Notes: generated from the sequence alone by a model not told the origin. Shown: positions 49,895 to 60,281, numbered from the stretch's first letter. The stretch is 64,000 nt of DNA from Paenibacillus elgii NBRC 100335 (GCF_004000865.1 NZ_BIMB01000012.1:104704-168703), one strand, 5' to 3'. Translations and numbers: made by a program.

Positions 49895-50887
49895 ATGAAT
49901 AGCAGCTTAAAGCCTGTAGGCATTCTCGGAACGGGCAAATATGTGCCTGAAAAGGTACTGACCAATTTCGAGCTGGAACAAATGGTGGACACAAACGACG
50001 AATGGATCGTCACCCGCACCGGCATCCGCGAACGCCGCATCGCTTCTGCGGAGCAAGCGTCGTCGGACTTGGCCTATGAAGCATCGAAAATCGCCCTGAA
50101 GAACGCGGGCATCACGTCGGAAGAGATTGATTTAATTATTGTGGCGACGGTTACCCCGGATATGGCGTTCCCGTCGACGGCATGTATTTTGCAGGACAAG
50201 CTTGGGGCCAAAAAAGCGGCCGCCTTCGACCTGTCTGCGGCTTGTTCCGGATTTATCTACAGCTTGGCCAACGCCGCCAATTTCATCGCTACCGGAACGT
50301 ATAAATATGCGCTTGTGGTAGGGGCGGAATGCTTATCTAAAATTACGGATTACACCGATCGGAACACATGTATTTTGTTCGGGGACGGTGCAGGCGCGGT
50401 CGTGCTCGGCAACGTACCGGAAGGCCGCGGATTTAAATCGTTCGAGCTTGGCGCGGACGGCACGGGCGGCCCGCTACTGAATGTTGCCGCCGGCGGCTCC
50501 CGCTGTCCGGCATCGCCGCAGAGTCTGGAAGGCAAGCAGCATTTCATCTTCATGGCTGGCAGCGAGGTGTTCAAATTCGCGGTCCGCATTATGGGAAGCG
50601 CTGCGGAAGAGGCGCTGCGGAAGGCGGGAATCGACAAGTCCGAGGTCGATTTGCTCGTACCGCATCAGGCGAATATCCGCATCATTCAGTCCGCGCTGCA
50701 GAAGCTGAATTTGAGCGAGGACAAATGCATGATCAACCTCGACAAATACGGCAATGTGTCGGCAGGATCGATCCCGATCGCTCTTGCGGAGGCAGTGGAG
50801 TCCGGACGCGTCAAAGAGGGCGACTGCTTGGTGCTTGTCGGCTTTGGCGGTGGCTTGACCTGGGGCGCTTCCGTCCTGGTATGGTAA
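49895..50887 (+). CDS. fabH: Beta-ketoacyl-ACP synthase III
   Basis: Condenses acetyl/branched acyl-CoA with malonyl-ACP to begin fatty acid synthesis. The 330-residue thiolase-fold protein has the catalytic Cys in FDLSAACSGFIYSL, His in LVPHQANIRIIQSA and Asn in INLDKYGNVSAGSIPIAL in part. It starts two bases after the plsX stop; GGGAGCGAG is the ribosome binding site. Gram-positive FabH usually accepts branched primers. Confidence 0.96.
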   Translation: MNSSLKPVGILGTGKYVPEKVLTNFELEQMVDTNDEWIVTRTGIRERRIASAEQASSDLAYEASKIALKNAGITSEEIDLIIVATVTPDMAFPSTACILQDKLGAKKAAAFDLSAACSGFIYSLANAANFIATGTYKYALVVGAECLSKITDYTDRNTCILFGDGAGAVVLGNVPEGRGFKSFELGADGTGGPLLNVAAGGSRCPASPQSLEGKQHFIFMAGSEVFKFAVRIMGSAAEEALRKAGIDKSEVDLLVPHQANIRIIQSALQKLNLSEDKCMINLDKYGNVSAGSIPIALAEAVESGRVKEGDCLVLVGFGGGLTWGASVLVW

Positions 50888-50993
50888 ATGAATGATCCGG
50901 AATTATGGCGTTAAAACTTAATATCTTTGCGCAGGAATGGCCGTTTCGGTCCGACCGAATGGCTTGCAGTCGGTAATAAAGGAGAATTCGGAT

Positions 50994-51935
50994 ATGGGGA
51001 AAATCGCATTTGTATTCCCGGGCCAAGGGGCTCAGGCGGTAGGGATGGGGAAAGACGTTTATGAAGCGGATGCCGCCGCGCGGGGCATTTTCGAATCGGC
51101 CGACAAGGCGCTCGGCCTCCCTCTCAGCCGCATCATTTTCGACGGTCCGGAGGAAGAGCTGAAGCTTACTGTGAATACGCAGCCTGCGCTGCTTGCAACC
51201 AGCATAGCTTACCTGGAGCTGTTTCGCACGCGTCACGGCGTTCAGCCGGATTATGCCGCCGGTCACAGCCTCGGCGAGTATAGCGCGCTTGTAGCTGCAG
51301 GCGTGCTGAGCTTCGAAGACGCGGTCCGTACGGTACGTGCACGTGGCGAGTTCATGGAGCAGGCGGTGCCGAGCGGACAAGGCGCTATGGCAGCCGTGCT
51401 TGGCGCTGAGCGCGAAGCGCTGCGTCAGTTGTGCTCGGAAGTCAGCGGACAAGGAACCGTCGTCGAGCTTGCGAACCTGAACTGTCCGGGACAGATCGTT
51501 GTTTCCGGCAGCAAAGAAGGGGTGCAGGCCCTCGCCGAACGCGGCAAAGAAGCCGGCGCGAAACGCGTGATTCCGCTTGAGGTCAGCGGGCCGTTTCATT
51601 CCTCGTTGATGAAGCCCGCTTCCGATCGTCTCGGCGGCGTGCTGGAGTCCGTTGAAATGAAAGCGGCGGCCGTTCCGGTCGTTGCTAACGTGACGGCACT
51701 GCCGGTGCAGGAGCCGGCGGAAATCAAGCAGCTGTTGATCGATCAAGTGCATTCCTCCGTGCTGTGGGAAGACAGCGTTGCATGGCTGTTAGAACAGGGT
51801 GTGGACACGTTTGTCGAAATCGGCAGCGGCACCGTTCTGGCAGGTCTGATCAAGAAGATCGACCGCAGCGTGAAAGTGTATTCCATCAACAGTCTGGAAG
51901 CCATTGAGAAATTTCAACTGGAAACGACGGAATAA
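50994..51935 (+). CDS. fabD: Malonyl-CoA:ACP transacylase
   Basis: Loads malonate onto acyl carrier protein. The 313-residue protein has KIAFVFPGQGAQAVGMGKD in part, the active-site Ser in AAGHSLGEYSALVAAG, and the His in GPFHSSLM. The ATG at 50994 is preceded by AAAGGAGAATTCGGAT; upstream GTG-type extensions lack support. Follows fabH after 106 bases. Confidence 0.96.
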   Translation: MGKIAFVFPGQGAQAVGMGKDVYEADAAARGIFESADKALGLPLSRIIFDGPEEELKLTVNTQPALLATSIAYLELFRTRHGVQPDYAAGHSLGEYSALVAAGVLSFEDAVRTVRARGEFMEQAVPSGQGAMAAVLGAEREALRQLCSEVSGQGTVVELANLNCPGQIVVSGSKEGVQALAERGKEAGAKRVIPLEVSGPFHSSLMKPASDRLGGVLESVEMKAAAVPVVANVTALPVQEPAEIKQLLIDQVHSSVLWEDSVAWLLEQGVDTFVEIGSGTVLAGLIKKIDRSVKVYSINSLEAIEKFQLETTE

Positions 51936-51962
51936 ACGATTATTCATGGGAGGGATTAGCGC

Positions 51963-52703
51963 ATGCTAACGGGTAAGGTAGCACTGGTTACCGGCGCCTC
52001 TCGCGGCATCGGCCGGGCCATCGCCATCGGTCTCGCGGAAGCGGGGGCCGATGTAGTCGTCAACTACGCGGGCAGCGAAGCGGCAGCGGCGGAAGTTGTG
52101 CAGGCCATCGAAGCGCTGGGACGCAAGTCGTTTAAGGTAAAGGCGAACGTCGGTTCCGTCCAGGAAGTCGAAGAGATGTTCAAGCTCGTCCTGGAAGCAT
52201 TCGGCCGGATCGATATTTTGGTCAACAACGCGGGAATTACGCGGGACAACCTGATTATGCGCATGAAGGAAGAGGAGTTCGATCAAGTGATCGAGACGAA
52301 TCTGAAAGGCGTATTCAACTGCGTAAAAGCGGCAACGCGTCCGATGATGAAGCAGCGTTCAGGACGGATCATCAACATCTCGTCCGTCGTCGGAGCGATG
52401 GGGAATGCCGGTCAGATGAACTATGTAGCTGCCAAAGCCGGTGTTATCGGCATGACCAAATCGGCGGCGAAAGAGCTTGCTTCGAGAGGCATTAACGTCA
52501 ACTGTGTGGCTCCCGGCTTTATCGAGACCGATATGACGGACAAGTTAGCTGAAGACTTGCGCTCGCAGCTTACATCGCAAATTCCGCTCGCCCGTTTAGG
52601 CCAACCGGAAGACATTGCCAAAGCGGTGATATTTTTGGCGTCCGACCATTCGTCTTATATGACGGGGCAGACGCTTCATGTCGACGGTGGCATGTATATG
52701 TAG
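51963..52703 (+). CDS. fabG: 3-oxoacyl-ACP reductase
   Basis: NADPH-dependent ketoreductase of the elongation cycle; short-chain dehydrogenase. [11 protein letters not shown] (cofactor), [16 protein letters not shown], the Ser-Tyr-Lys site ([18 protein letters not shown]) and [10 protein letters not shown] are all in place in 246 residues. ATG 51963 follows GGGAGGGATTAGCGC. Between fabD and acpP in the standard order. Confidence 0.97.
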   Translation: MLTGKVALVTGASRGIGRAIAIGLAEAGADVVVNYAGSEAAAAEVVQAIEALGRKSFKVKANVGSVQEVEEMFKLVLEAFGRIDILVNNAGITRDNLIMRMKEEEFDQVIETNLKGVFNCVKAATRPMMKQRSGRIINISSVVGAMGNAGQMNYVAAKAGVIGMTKSAAKELASRGINVNCVAPGFIETDMTDKLAEDLRSQLTSQIPLARLGQPEDIAKAVIFLASDHSSYMTGQTLHVDGGMYM

Positions 52704-52846
52704 CGCGGCTTGCGGCAACAATGGGCGGAGGTGCGGGCTATGGCGTCGCACTGCCAGAGTTGCCGCAAAAAATGAATTTTTTGGCGAAAATAGCTTTTTT
52801 TCGCACTGATCGAGGCTTTACTATGGCATTTTGTCCATAAGTTAAG

Positions 52847-52852
52847 TATAAT
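52847..52852 (+). promoter_or_regulatory. Probable -10 box upstream of acpP
   Basis: TATAAT, 22 bases before the acpP start, without a good -35. An internal promoter for the abundant ACP is common in this operon. Confidence 0.45.
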
Positions 52853-52873
52853 ACCAAAGAGGAGGTGAACCGG

Positions 52874-53107
52874 ATGTCCGACGTTTTGGATCGCGTAAAA
52901 CGCATCGTTGTGGACCGTCTCGGCGTTGACGAAGCGGAAGTGACCCTTGAGGCTTCTTTTAAAGATGATTTAGGTGCCGATTCTCTCGATGTCGTGGAAT
53001 TGGTTATGGAATTGGAAGATGAGTTTGATATGGAAATCTCTGATGAAGACGCAGAGAAGATCACTACTGTAGGTCAGGTAGTTGAGTACATAAAATCTCA
53101 TACCTAA
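52874..53107 (+). CDS. acpP: Acyl carrier protein
   Basis: A 77-residue acidic protein that carries acyl chains on a phosphopantetheine arm attached to the Ser in [19 protein letters not shown] in part. Family start [15 protein letters not shown] 52874 follows GGAGGTGAACCGG; a GTG three codons earlier overlaps that site. A strong inverted repeat follows. Confidence 0.97.
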   Translation: MSDVLDRVKRIVVDRLGVDEAEVTLEASFKDDLGADSLDVVELVMELEDEFDMEISDEDAEKITTVGQVVEYIKSHT

Positions 53108-53112
53108 AACGC

Positions 53113-53147
53113 ATAAGTCCCGTTTTTCTTGGATAAACGGGACTTAT
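53113..53147 (+). terminator. Inverted repeat between acpP and fabF
   Basis: ATAAGTCCCGTTT and AAACGGGACTTAT form a 13-bp stem with a 9-base loop; no T run follows, so partial termination or 3-prime protection of the acpP transcript. Confidence 0.65.
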
Positions 53148-53242
53148 CTCCATTCCGTGCTTAACTGCACGCACCAGCGGGCTTGCCCCCTTACGAATGA
53201 AATACATAACGAAGGTTATTTACGATAGAGGTGAATGGCAGC

Positions 53243-54481
53243 ATGAAACAAAGAGTCGTTATTACGGGTCTCGGCGTGATGTCCGCGCTTGGACGTGATC
53301 TTGAAACCTTTTGGGGCAATCTGCTGTCCGGAAAGTCTGGCGTCAGTGCGATTGAGTCGTTTGACGTCAGCGAATATCCGACACGGATCGCCGCCGAAAT
53401 TAAAGATTTTAATCCGGAAGATTATATGGACAAAAAAGAAGCCCGCCGCATGGACCGCTTCGTGCAATTTGCCGTAGCCGCCACCTTGACAGCGTTGAAG
53501 GATGCTGGGCTGAATGTCAAAGAAGATACCGATCCGGAACGGGTCGGCGTTTATGTCGGCTCGGGGATCGGCGGCTTGTCGACTTGGGAAGAGCAGCATA
53601 AAATTTTGCTTGAAAAGGGACCGAAGCGGGTCAGCCCGTTCTTTATTCCGATGATGATCGCCAATATGGCGTCGGGGCAAATCTCGATGATCACGGGAGC
53701 CAAAGGACCGAACAGCACGGCCGTTACCGCCTGTGCGACAGGTACGCACTCCATTGGAGACGCCTTCAAGACGATCCTTCACGGCGATGCGGACGTCATG
53801 ATCTGCGGCGGCGCGGAAGCGACGATCAGTCCGACGGGCGTTGCAGGCTTTTGCGCGCTGCGCGCCATGTCGACCCGCAACGACGAGCCGGAAAAAGCGA
53901 GCCGTCCGTTCGATACGGATCGCGACGGGTTTGTCATGGGCGAAGGCGCCGGTATCCTCATTCTCGAATCGCTGGAGCATGCGCAGAAGCGCGGAGCCCG
54001 CATTTACGGTGAAGTGATCGGCTACGGCATGAGCGGAGACGCGCATCATATGACCGATCCGGACCCGGACGGCGCTGCACGCTGCATGGTCAAAGCTGTG
54101 AAAGACGCAGGCATTCCGTTTGAAGCGATCGATTATATTAACGCGCACGGCACTTCGACGCCGATCGGCGACAAATCGGAGACGACCGCGATTAAACAGG
54201 CGTTCGGCGAGCATGCTTACAAGCTGGCTGTCAGCTCGACCAAGTCGATGACCGGTCACTTGCTTGGCGCAGCGGGGGGCGTGGAAGCGCTCATCTGCGC
54301 ACTGGCCTTGAAACATGGCATGATCCCGGCGACAATCAATCTCGACAATCAGGACCCCGAATGCGATCTGGATTACGTGCCGAATACACCGCGCCCGTTC
54401 GATCTGCGCATCGTCATGTCGAACTCGTTCGGCTTCGGCGGCCACAACGCAACGGTCATTCTGAAAAAGTACGAGGCTTAA
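53243..54481 (+). CDS. fabF: Beta-ketoacyl-ACP synthase II
   Basis: Elongating condensing enzyme. The 412-residue protein has the active-site Cys in [17 protein letters not shown] in part, the His residues in [16 protein letters not shown] and [15 protein letters not shown], and the closing [18 protein letters not shown] 53243 ([11 protein letters not shown]) is preceded by GAGGTGAATGGC; a GTG at 53231 overlaps it. Confidence 0.96.
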   Translation: MKQRVVITGLGVMSALGRDLETFWGNLLSGKSGVSAIESFDVSEYPTRIAAEIKDFNPEDYMDKKEARRMDRFVQFAVAATLTALKDAGLNVKEDTDPERVGVYVGSGIGGLSTWEEQHKILLEKGPKRVSPFFIPMMIANMASGQISMITGAKGPNSTAVTACATGTHSIGDAFKTILHGDADVMICGGAEATISPTGVAGFCALRAMSTRNDEPEKASRPFDTDRDGFVMGEGAGILILESLEHAQKRGARIYGEVIGYGMSGDAHHMTDPDPDGAARCMVKAVKDAGIPFEAIDYINAHGTSTPIGDKSETTAIKQAFGEHAYKLAVSSTKSMTGHLLGAAGGVEALICALALKHGMIPATINLDNQDPECDLDYVPNTPRPFDLRIVMSNSFGFGGHNATVILKKYEA

Positions 54482-54517
54482 GAGCATAGACTTCACGGGG
54501 CTGGCCAAACTATAACA

Positions 54518-54562
54518 TTGTTTCGTGGGGGTGGTTGTATGTTTTCAATCTCCACGAAACAA
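54518..54562 (+). promoter_or_regulatory. Long hairpin in the leader of rnc
   Basis: TTGTTTCGTGG (54518-54528) pairs perfectly with CCACGAAACAA (54552-54562), loop 23 bases, 25 bases before the rnc start. No T run. A possible RNase III substrate. Confidence 0.6.
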
Positions 54563-54587
54563 ATTGCTTAAACGAAGGTGATTAGAT

Positions 54588-55292
54588 ATGCATCGCAACT
54601 TGAAACAGCTGCAAGCGGACCTGGGGATTTCGTTCCGGCGTCCCGACCTTCTACGGCAGGCATTTACACATTCTTCCTACGTGAACGAACATCGCATCGG
54701 CCAATGCAAGGATAACGAGCGGCTGGAGTTTCTCGGTGACGCTGTCCTGGAGCTGACCGTATCGGAATATTTGTTCGACAAATATCCGGATCGCACGGAA
54801 GGCGAATTGACCAAATTGCGGGCCTCCATTGTCTGTGAGCCCTCGCTCGTCGGCTTCGCCGAGCAGCTCGATTTCGGATCTTATGTGCTGCTCGGCAAAG
54901 GAGAAGAGCTGACCGGCGGTCGAACCCGTCCGGCACTGCTCGCAGATGTGTTCGAATCGTTCATCGGTGCGCTTTACTTGGACCAAGGCTTGGAGCCGGT
55001 TCGCGCTTTTCTTAGCCGCTATATGTTTCCGGGCCTGCCTCAGCAAGGGCGCCTGTTAACGGCGGATTACAAAACGATTCTGCAAGAGCATACCCAGCAG
55101 CATAATATGGGCCCCTTGGAATACAAAATCGTAGACGAACGCGGACCTGCGCACGAGCGGGAGTTCGCGGCGGAAGTATATCTTCATGAGGAAATGCTCG
55201 GTCGGGGACTCGGCCGCTCCAAGAAGGAAGCGGAGCAGCATGCAGCCGCCGAAGCGCTAACGAAGCTGGAAGTCAAGGTGGAGCAGTCATAA
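54588..55292 (+). CDS. rnc: Ribonuclease III
   Basis: Cuts double-stranded RNA, including rRNA precursors and SRP RNA. The 234-residue protein has the signature [21 protein letters not shown] in part, [23 protein letters not shown], and a C-terminal dsRNA-binding domain ([17 protein letters not shown], [16 protein letters not shown]). ATG 54588 follows GAAGGTGATTAGAT. Confidence 0.96.
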   Translation: MHRNLKQLQADLGISFRRPDLLRQAFTHSSYVNEHRIGQCKDNERLEFLGDAVLELTVSEYLFDKYPDRTEGELTKLRASIVCEPSLVGFAEQLDFGSYVLLGKGEELTGGRTRPALLADVFESFIGALYLDQGLEPVRAFLSRYMFPGLPQQGRLLTADYKTILQEHTQQHNMGPLEYKIVDERGPAHEREFAAEVYLHEEMLGRGLGRSKKEAEQHAAAEALTKLEVKVEQS

Positions 55293-55310
55293 AGCAAGTT
55301 CGCAGAAGGT

Positions 55311-55344
55311 GACGGCCGTATAGCGGGCCGTCGCTCTTTTTTTT
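55311..55344 (+). terminator. Terminator after rnc
   Basis: GACGGCC ... GGCCGTC stem (8-base loop) followed by GCTCTTTTTTTT. Confidence 0.85.
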
Positions 55345-55470
55345 GCAGGAGAACGGGGCGGTTCGTCGAAAACCGGTACCGTTCCGGCCAAACGACAGCA
55401 AGTCAATCGCAGCCTGCATGTAGATCGCCGGATTGCTGTAGCGGACGGTATCTACTATAGGTCCGGAATA

Positions 55471-55479
55471 TGGTACAAT
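55471..55479 (+). promoter_or_regulatory. Extended -10 promoter of smc
   Basis: TGGTACAAT, an extended -10 (TGn-TACAAT) 22 bases before the smc start; the -35 is weak. Confidence 0.5.
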
Positions 55480-55500
55480 AGCCGTAAGAGGTGAGCCAAG

Positions 55501-58500
55501 TTGTTTTTGAAACGTATCGAGCTCTCGGGCTTCAAATCGTTTGCGGATCGGACCGAGCTGGAATTCGTACAAGGAATTACGGCGGTGGTCGGGCCGAACG
55601 GCAGCGGAAAAAGCAACATCTCCGACGGTATCCGCTGGGTACTTGGCGAACAAAGCGCCAAGTCGCTGCGCGGAGGCAAGATGGAAGATATTATTTTTGC
55701 CGGAAGCGATGCCCGAAAAGCCGTCAATTACGGCGAAGTTTCGCTGACGCTCGATAATGCGAGCCATTCGCTGCCGTTGGATTACAGCGAAGTGACGGTC
55801 ACCCGGCGCGTGCATCGCAGCGGGGAAAGCGAATATATGATCAACAAGCAGCCCTGCCGGCTCAAAGATATTACCGAGCTTTTTATGGACACGGGAATCG
55901 GGAAGGAAGCTTACTCGATTATCGGGCAGGGGCGTATCGAAGAAATTTTGAGCACGAAATCGGAAGACCGCCGAGGTATTTTTGAAGAAGCTTCGGGGAT
56001 CGTCAAATATAAATCGCGCAAGCGTGAAACGGAAAAGAAACTGCAGGAAACGGAACAAAATTTGCTGCGTATCCACGATCTGGTGTCGGAGCTGGAAGAC
56101 CAGCTGGAGCCGCTGCGCGTACAGTCGGAGAAGGCAGTGCGCTTCAAGGAGCTGAAAGAAGAGCTCAAATCCAGCGAGATTGCGATGTACGTCCATCAGA
56201 TCGAGCAGATTTACGCAAGCTGGACAGATACGAACGCTCAGCTTGAGAAGCTTCGCGAATCGCAGCGCGAATTGTCCGGCGTGATCAGCAAGCAGGACGC
56301 CGAGCTGGAGAAGGAGCGCTGGGAAACGCGCCGCCTGGAGGAAGAGATTGAAGGGCTGCAACAGCACCTGCTTCAGCTCAGCGAGGATTTTGAGAAATGC
56401 GAAGGCCAGGGCGAGGTACTGAAGGAGCGGAAAAAAAATTACGCTTCCAATAAAAACCAGATCCGGCTTGCCGTCGCTCAGCAGGAGCAGCGGGTGCTTG
56501 ACAAAGAGGCTGAAATTGCCCAGCTGCGCGAAAAAATCGCCGCCATCGGAGCGGAGCTTGCGGAGACGCAGGCCAAGCTGAAGGCCGAGGAAGACCGGCT
56601 GCTCGGTGTGACGGGAGGCATCAGCAGCGCGGAGGAAGATCGGCTGAAGGGCGAACTGCTCGAAGTGCTGAACGATTCGGCTAATGCCCGCAACGAAGCG
56701 CGATATGCCGAGCAGCAGCTTGAAGCGCTTGGCCGCCGGCTGGACCGGCTCGACGACGAGCACCGCAAGTGGCAGGAGCAGCAAGAGAGCATTGCTGAGC
56801 GCAAAGCGGCTCTGGAGAAGAAGCTTGAAGAAGCCGTGGCCGCGATCGCGGAGGTGCGGAATCAGTATCTGGAGCTCAGCCAAGGATTGAAATCGAAGCA
56901 GACGCTTTCGGAGGAGGCGCAGGCCGCCGTCCGCAAGTGGGAGCAGAAGATTGATTCGATGGTGTCGCGGCGCGATACGATGCGCGAGATGGCGAACGAC
57001 TATGACGGCTTTATGCACGGCGTCAAGGAAGTGCTGAAAGCAAAGGACCGCGGCGATCTGCGCGGCATTCGCGGTGCGGTAGCCGAGCTCGTCAAGGTGC
57101 CTGCTCATGTCGAGGTCGCTATGGAGACGGCGCTGGGCGGCGCGCTTCAGCACATCGTTGTGGATAACGAGGCGAACGGCAGGGACGCGATTGCTTTTCT
57201 GAAGCGTCGTCAGCTTGGCCGGGCCACGTTTCTGCCGCTGGACGTCATTCGCAGCCGGTCCATTCCGGAAGGCGAACAGCGCCAGATTCAAGGGATGGAA
57301 GGCTTTGTCGGCATCGCCGTCGATTTGGTGCAATTTGAAGATACGTACCGGCAAATTGCCGGCAGCTTGCTCGGCAATGTCATTATTGCGAATACGCTGG
57401 AGGTTGCCAACCGGATCGCGGCCCGGGTGCAGTACCGGTACCGCGTCGTCACGCTGGAGGGCGATGTTGTGAACCCCGGCGGTTCGATGAGCGGGGGCAG
57501 CCAGCAGAAGAAAACAACCAGTCTTCTGAGCCGTCAGCGGCAAATCGAAGACATGGATAAGGACATCTCGCTGTCCGAAACCGAGTTGAAAAGCTTCCGG
57601 GCCAAAGCGGAGGAGCTTCGCCGCGAAATCGGCGAAACGACGCGCAAGCTGGACGAGCTGCGGGCGGAAGGCGAGAATCGGCGGATCGAGGAGCAACAGA
57701 TTCGCGCTTCGCTTGAGCCGTTGGAGCATGAAGCGAAGCAGGTGGCTCAGCAGCTTGCGCTGTACGGCGCCGACGGCGAAACGCTGGCGGCCGAGCGCAG
57801 CGATCTGGAGCGCCGGCGGACGGAAGCTCTCGAGGCGCAGGAGCGGCTTCAGCGACAGGAGGCCGAGCTGCAGCAAGCGATCCGCGACGCGGAAATCCGC
57901 CGCAAGGCGAGCGAATCGGAGAAAGAGGAGCTGCAAACGCAGCTCACCGACCTGAAGGTAAAGGTCGCGGCGCAATCGCAGGAGAAGCAGTCGCTGCATG
58001 AGCAGGAGCGCCGTTCCCGCAATGAGCTGGAGACGATCAAGCACGAGCTGGAAACGAACAGCGAGCAGGAGCGGCAGCTTGACTCCGATATGGCGAACCA
58101 CGAACAGGAATCCGTGCAGCAGATCGAGCAGCTTAACGATTTGAAGCTGAAGAAACAGCAGTGTGCGGAGCAACTGGATATGAAGCGCGCGGAGCGGGCG
58201 CAGTGGGTGGCGAAGCTCGAAGCTGAGGAAAGCAAAACCAAGGAGCAGCGCACCCAGCTCAGGCAGATCGAAGAGCAGCTCCATCAGACGGAGGTTCGCG
58301 TGAACCGCTTGGACGTGGAGCTGGAGAACTTACTCAAGAAGCTCTCCGAAGATTACGAGCTTAGCTATGAGCTGGCGAAAGAGCGCTATCCCGTACCGGA
58401 GGATGTCCTGGGCACCCAAAATAAAGTTCGCGAGCTGAAGCGCGAAATCGCCATTCTCGGGGAAGTTAACCTTGGGGCGATTGAAGAGTACCAGCGTGTT

Positions 58501-59076
58501 AATGAGCGATACTTGTTTTTGGCGGAGCAGAAGAACGACTTGGTGGAGGCCAAAACGGCGCTTTATCTCGTAATCCGTGAGATGGACGAGGAAATGGGAA
58601 AACGATTCCGCTCCACGTTCGATGCGATCCGTTCGCATTTTGTCGTCGTCTTCGGCAAGCTGTTCGGCGGCGGCCGGGCCGACCTCATTTTGTCGGAGCC
58701 GGACAATCTGCTTGACACGGGCATTGAGATCGTAGCGCAGCCTCCGGGCAAAAAGCTGCAAAATTTGCAGCTGCTCTCCGGCGGCGAACGGGCGCTGACC
58801 GCCATTGCGCTGTTATTCTCGATCATCCGCGTCAAGCCCGTGCCGTTCTGCGTGCTCGATGAGGTCGAAGCGGCGTTGGACGAGGCGAACGTAACGCGTT
58901 TTGCCGAATATTTGCGCGAATTTTCGATGTCGACGCAATTTATCGTCGTAACGCACCGCAAAGGCACGATGGAGGAAGCCGACGTGCTGTACGGTGTGAC
59001 GATGGAAGAGGGCGGCGTATCGAAGCTCGTATCCGTCCGTCTGGAAGATGACGAAGCCATTATGGAAGCCGGCTGA
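55501..59076 (+). CDS. smc: Chromosome condensation ATPase Smc
   Basis: Condensin subunit that organises and segregates the chromosome with ScpA/ScpB. The 1191-residue protein has Walker A VGPNGSGKSN (31-39), two long coiled coils (about 170-500 and 680-1020), a hinge (about 510-670; GFMHGVKEVLKAK, ..DVVNPGGSMSGGS), and the C-terminal signature LLSGGERALTAIAL with Walker B PFCVLDEVEAALDEAN. The start is TTG 55501 with AGAGGTGA 7 bases upstream, giving MFLKRIELSGFKSFAD. It has its own promoter region after a terminator. Confidence 0.97.
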   Translation: MFLKRIELSGFKSFADRTELEFVQGITAVVGPNGSGKSNISDGIRWVLGEQSAKSLRGGKMEDIIFAGSDARKAVNYGEVSLTLDNASHSLPLDYSEVTVTRRVHRSGESEYMINKQPCRLKDITELFMDTGIGKEAYSIIGQGRIEEILSTKSEDRRGIFEEASGIVKYKSRKRETEKKLQETEQNLLRIHDLVSELEDQLEPLRVQSEKAVRFKELKEELKSSEIAMYVHQIEQIYASWTDTNAQLEKLRESQRELSGVISKQDAELEKERWETRRLEEEIEGLQQHLLQLSEDFEKCEGQGEVLKERKKNYASNKNQIRLAVAQQEQRVLDKEAEIAQLREKIAAIGAELAETQAKLKAEEDRLLGVTGGISSAEEDRLKGELLEVLNDSANARNEARYAEQQLEALGRRLDRLDDEHRKWQEQQESIAERKAALEKKLEEAVAAIAEVRNQYLELSQGLKSKQTLSEEAQAAVRKWEQKIDSMVSRRDTMREMANDYDGFMHGVKEVLKAKDRGDLRGIRGAVAELVKVPAHVEVAMETALGGALQHIVVDNEANGRDAIAFLKRRQLGRATFLPLDVIRSRSIPEGEQRQIQGMEGFVGIAVDLVQFEDTYRQIAGSLLGNVIIANTLEVANRIAARVQYRYRVVTLEGDVVNPGGSMSGGSQQKKTTSLLSRQRQIEDMDKDISLSETELKSFRAKAEELRREIGETTRKLDELRAEGENRRIEEQQIRASLEPLEHEAKQVAQQLALYGADGETLAAERSDLERRRTEALEAQERLQRQEAELQQAIRDAEIRRKASESEKEELQTQLTDLKVKVAAQSQEKQSLHEQERRSRNELETIKHELETNSEQERQLDSDMANHEQESVQQIEQLNDLKLKKQQCAEQLDMKRAERAQWVAKLEAEESKTKEQRTQLRQIEEQLHQTEVRVNRLDVELENLLKKLSEDYELSYELAKERYPVPEDVLGTQNKVRELKREIAILGEVNLGAIEEYQRVNERYLFLAEQKNDLVEAKTALYLVIREMDEEMGKRFRSTFDAIRSHFVVVFGKLFGGGRADLILSEPDNLLDTGIEIVAQPPGKKLQNLQLLSGGERALTAIALLFSIIRVKPVPFCVLDEVEAALDEANVTRFAEYLREFSMSTQFIVVTHRKGTMEEADVLYGVTMEEGGVSKLVSVRLEDDEAIMEAG

Positions 59077-59108
59077 TGCCGATATATTGAGATTGAGGTA
59101 GGTGCCCC

Positions 59109-60113
59109 GTGAGCTTTTTTAAACGATTGAAAGAAGCGATTTCGACCAAAGCCGAAACGGTGACGAATAAGTTCAAGGAAGGCTTGGCCAAAACGAGAGA
59201 CGTGTTTGTCGAGCGCGTCGAGGATCTGTTTTCCCGCCGCAAAAAAATCGACGAAGATTTTTACGAGGAGCTGGAAGAAATCCTGATCGGCGCCGATGTG
59301 GGCGTGAACACGGTGCTGAAGCTGATCGAGGATCTGCGGGCTGAAGTCCGCAAACGCAAAATCGAGAACCCGAGCGAGCTGCAGCCCATTTTGTCCGAGA
59401 TGCTGATCGCGCTGCTCAAAGGGCAGGAGCAAACCGGGCTGCACATGGCTGAATCCGGCCTTACGGTCATTTTGTTCGTAGGCGTCAACGGCGTCGGCAA
59501 AACGACGACGATCGGCAAAATGGCCCATATGCTGAAATCCCAAGGCAAAAAAGTACTGCTTGCCGCCGGAGACACGTTCCGTGCCGGAGCGATCGAGCAG
59601 TTGGAAGAATGGGGACGCCGCGTAGGCGTCGACGTGATCAAGCAGCAGGCGGGCTCGGACCCGGCGGCGGTCATGTATGACGCGCTGCATGCGGCCAAAT
59701 CGCGCGGCGTGGACGTGCTGCTCTGCGATACGGCGGGCCGTCTGCAGAACAAAGTCAACCTGATGGAAGAGCTGAACAAAATTTACCGCGTCATCCGCCG
59801 CGAGGTGCCGGAAGCGCCTCACGAGGTGCTGCTGGTGCTCGATGCGACAACCGGGCAGAACGCTTTGCAGCAGGCAAAGCTGTTCGACGAGAAATCCGGT
59901 CTGAGCGGCTTGGTGCTGACCAAGCTGGACGGAACGGCGAAAGGCGGCATTGTCGTCGCGATCCGTCAAGAGCTGAAGCTGCCGGTCAAATTCGTCGGCC
60001 TCGGCGAGAAGATGGACGATCTGCAAGCGTTCGACTCCGATCAGTTCGTGCATGCGCTGTTCAGCAAATGGATCGCCGAGTCGGAAAAGGAAGAGGAGAA
60101 AGCCGGTCAATAA
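59109..60113 (+). CDS. ftsY: Signal recognition particle receptor FtsY
   Basis: Membrane-associated GTPase that docks SRP-ribosome complexes at the translocon. 334 residues with a short N domain and no long acidic A domain, as usual in Firmicutes. G-domain motifs: GVNGVGKTTTIGKMA, DTFRAGAIEQL, DTAGRLQN, TKLDGTAKGG and the final GLGEKMDDLQAFD. GTG 59109 follows GAGGTAGGTGCCCC. The stop codon lies in a terminator. Confidence 0.97.
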   Translation: MSFFKRLKEAISTKAETVTNKFKEGLAKTRDVFVERVEDLFSRRKKIDEDFYEELEEILIGADVGVNTVLKLIEDLRAEVRKRKIENPSELQPILSEMLIALLKGQEQTGLHMAESGLTVILFVGVNGVGKTTTIGKMAHMLKSQGKKVLLAAGDTFRAGAIEQLEEWGRRVGVDVIKQQAGSDPAAVMYDALHAAKSRGVDVLLCDTAGRLQNKVNLMEELNKIYRVIRREVPEAPHEVLLVLDATTGQNALQQAKLFDEKSGLSGLVLTKLDGTAKGGIVVAIRQELKLPVKFVGLGEKMDDLQAFDSDQFVHALFSKWIAESEKEEEKAGQ

Positions 60114-60124
60114 GCCGGCTTTTT
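60099..60124 (+). terminator. Terminator overlapping the ftsY stop
   Basis: AAGCCGG-TCAATAAG-CCGGCTT then TTT, with ftsY TAA in the loop. Confidence 0.75.
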
Positions 60125-60199
60125 GCCGCTCGTTTTTAGGTTCGAAATTCTCCGTTTTCGCTGCTGTAACAATGCTTTTGACCTGACAAGGAGAAAAGC

Positions 60200-60228
60200 T
60201 TGACATCCCTCTTCAATTTCAGTATGAT
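60200..60228 (+). promoter_or_regulatory. Sigma-A promoter of ylxM-ffh
   Basis: TTGACA (60200-60205), 17-base spacer, TATGAT (60223-60228). Confidence 0.8.
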
Positions 60229-60281
60229 AAGTGAGGTTGATTTGCTGTAAAGTGTTTTACCTTAACGGGGGTGAGGCACGA

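Noticed and set aside
53216..54508. 430-codon reverse-strand ORF opposite fabF
   Set aside because: Antisense shadow of fabF without initiation signal or motifs.
55273..58284. 1003-codon reverse-strand ORF opposite smc
   Set aside because: It mirrors the codon pattern of smc (Leu/Arg-rich antisense), has no ribosome binding site or family signature, and smc is certain.
58563..60206. 547-codon reverse-strand ORF opposite ftsY and the end of smc
   Set aside because: Crosses two certain genes and a terminator; composition is that of antisense DNA.
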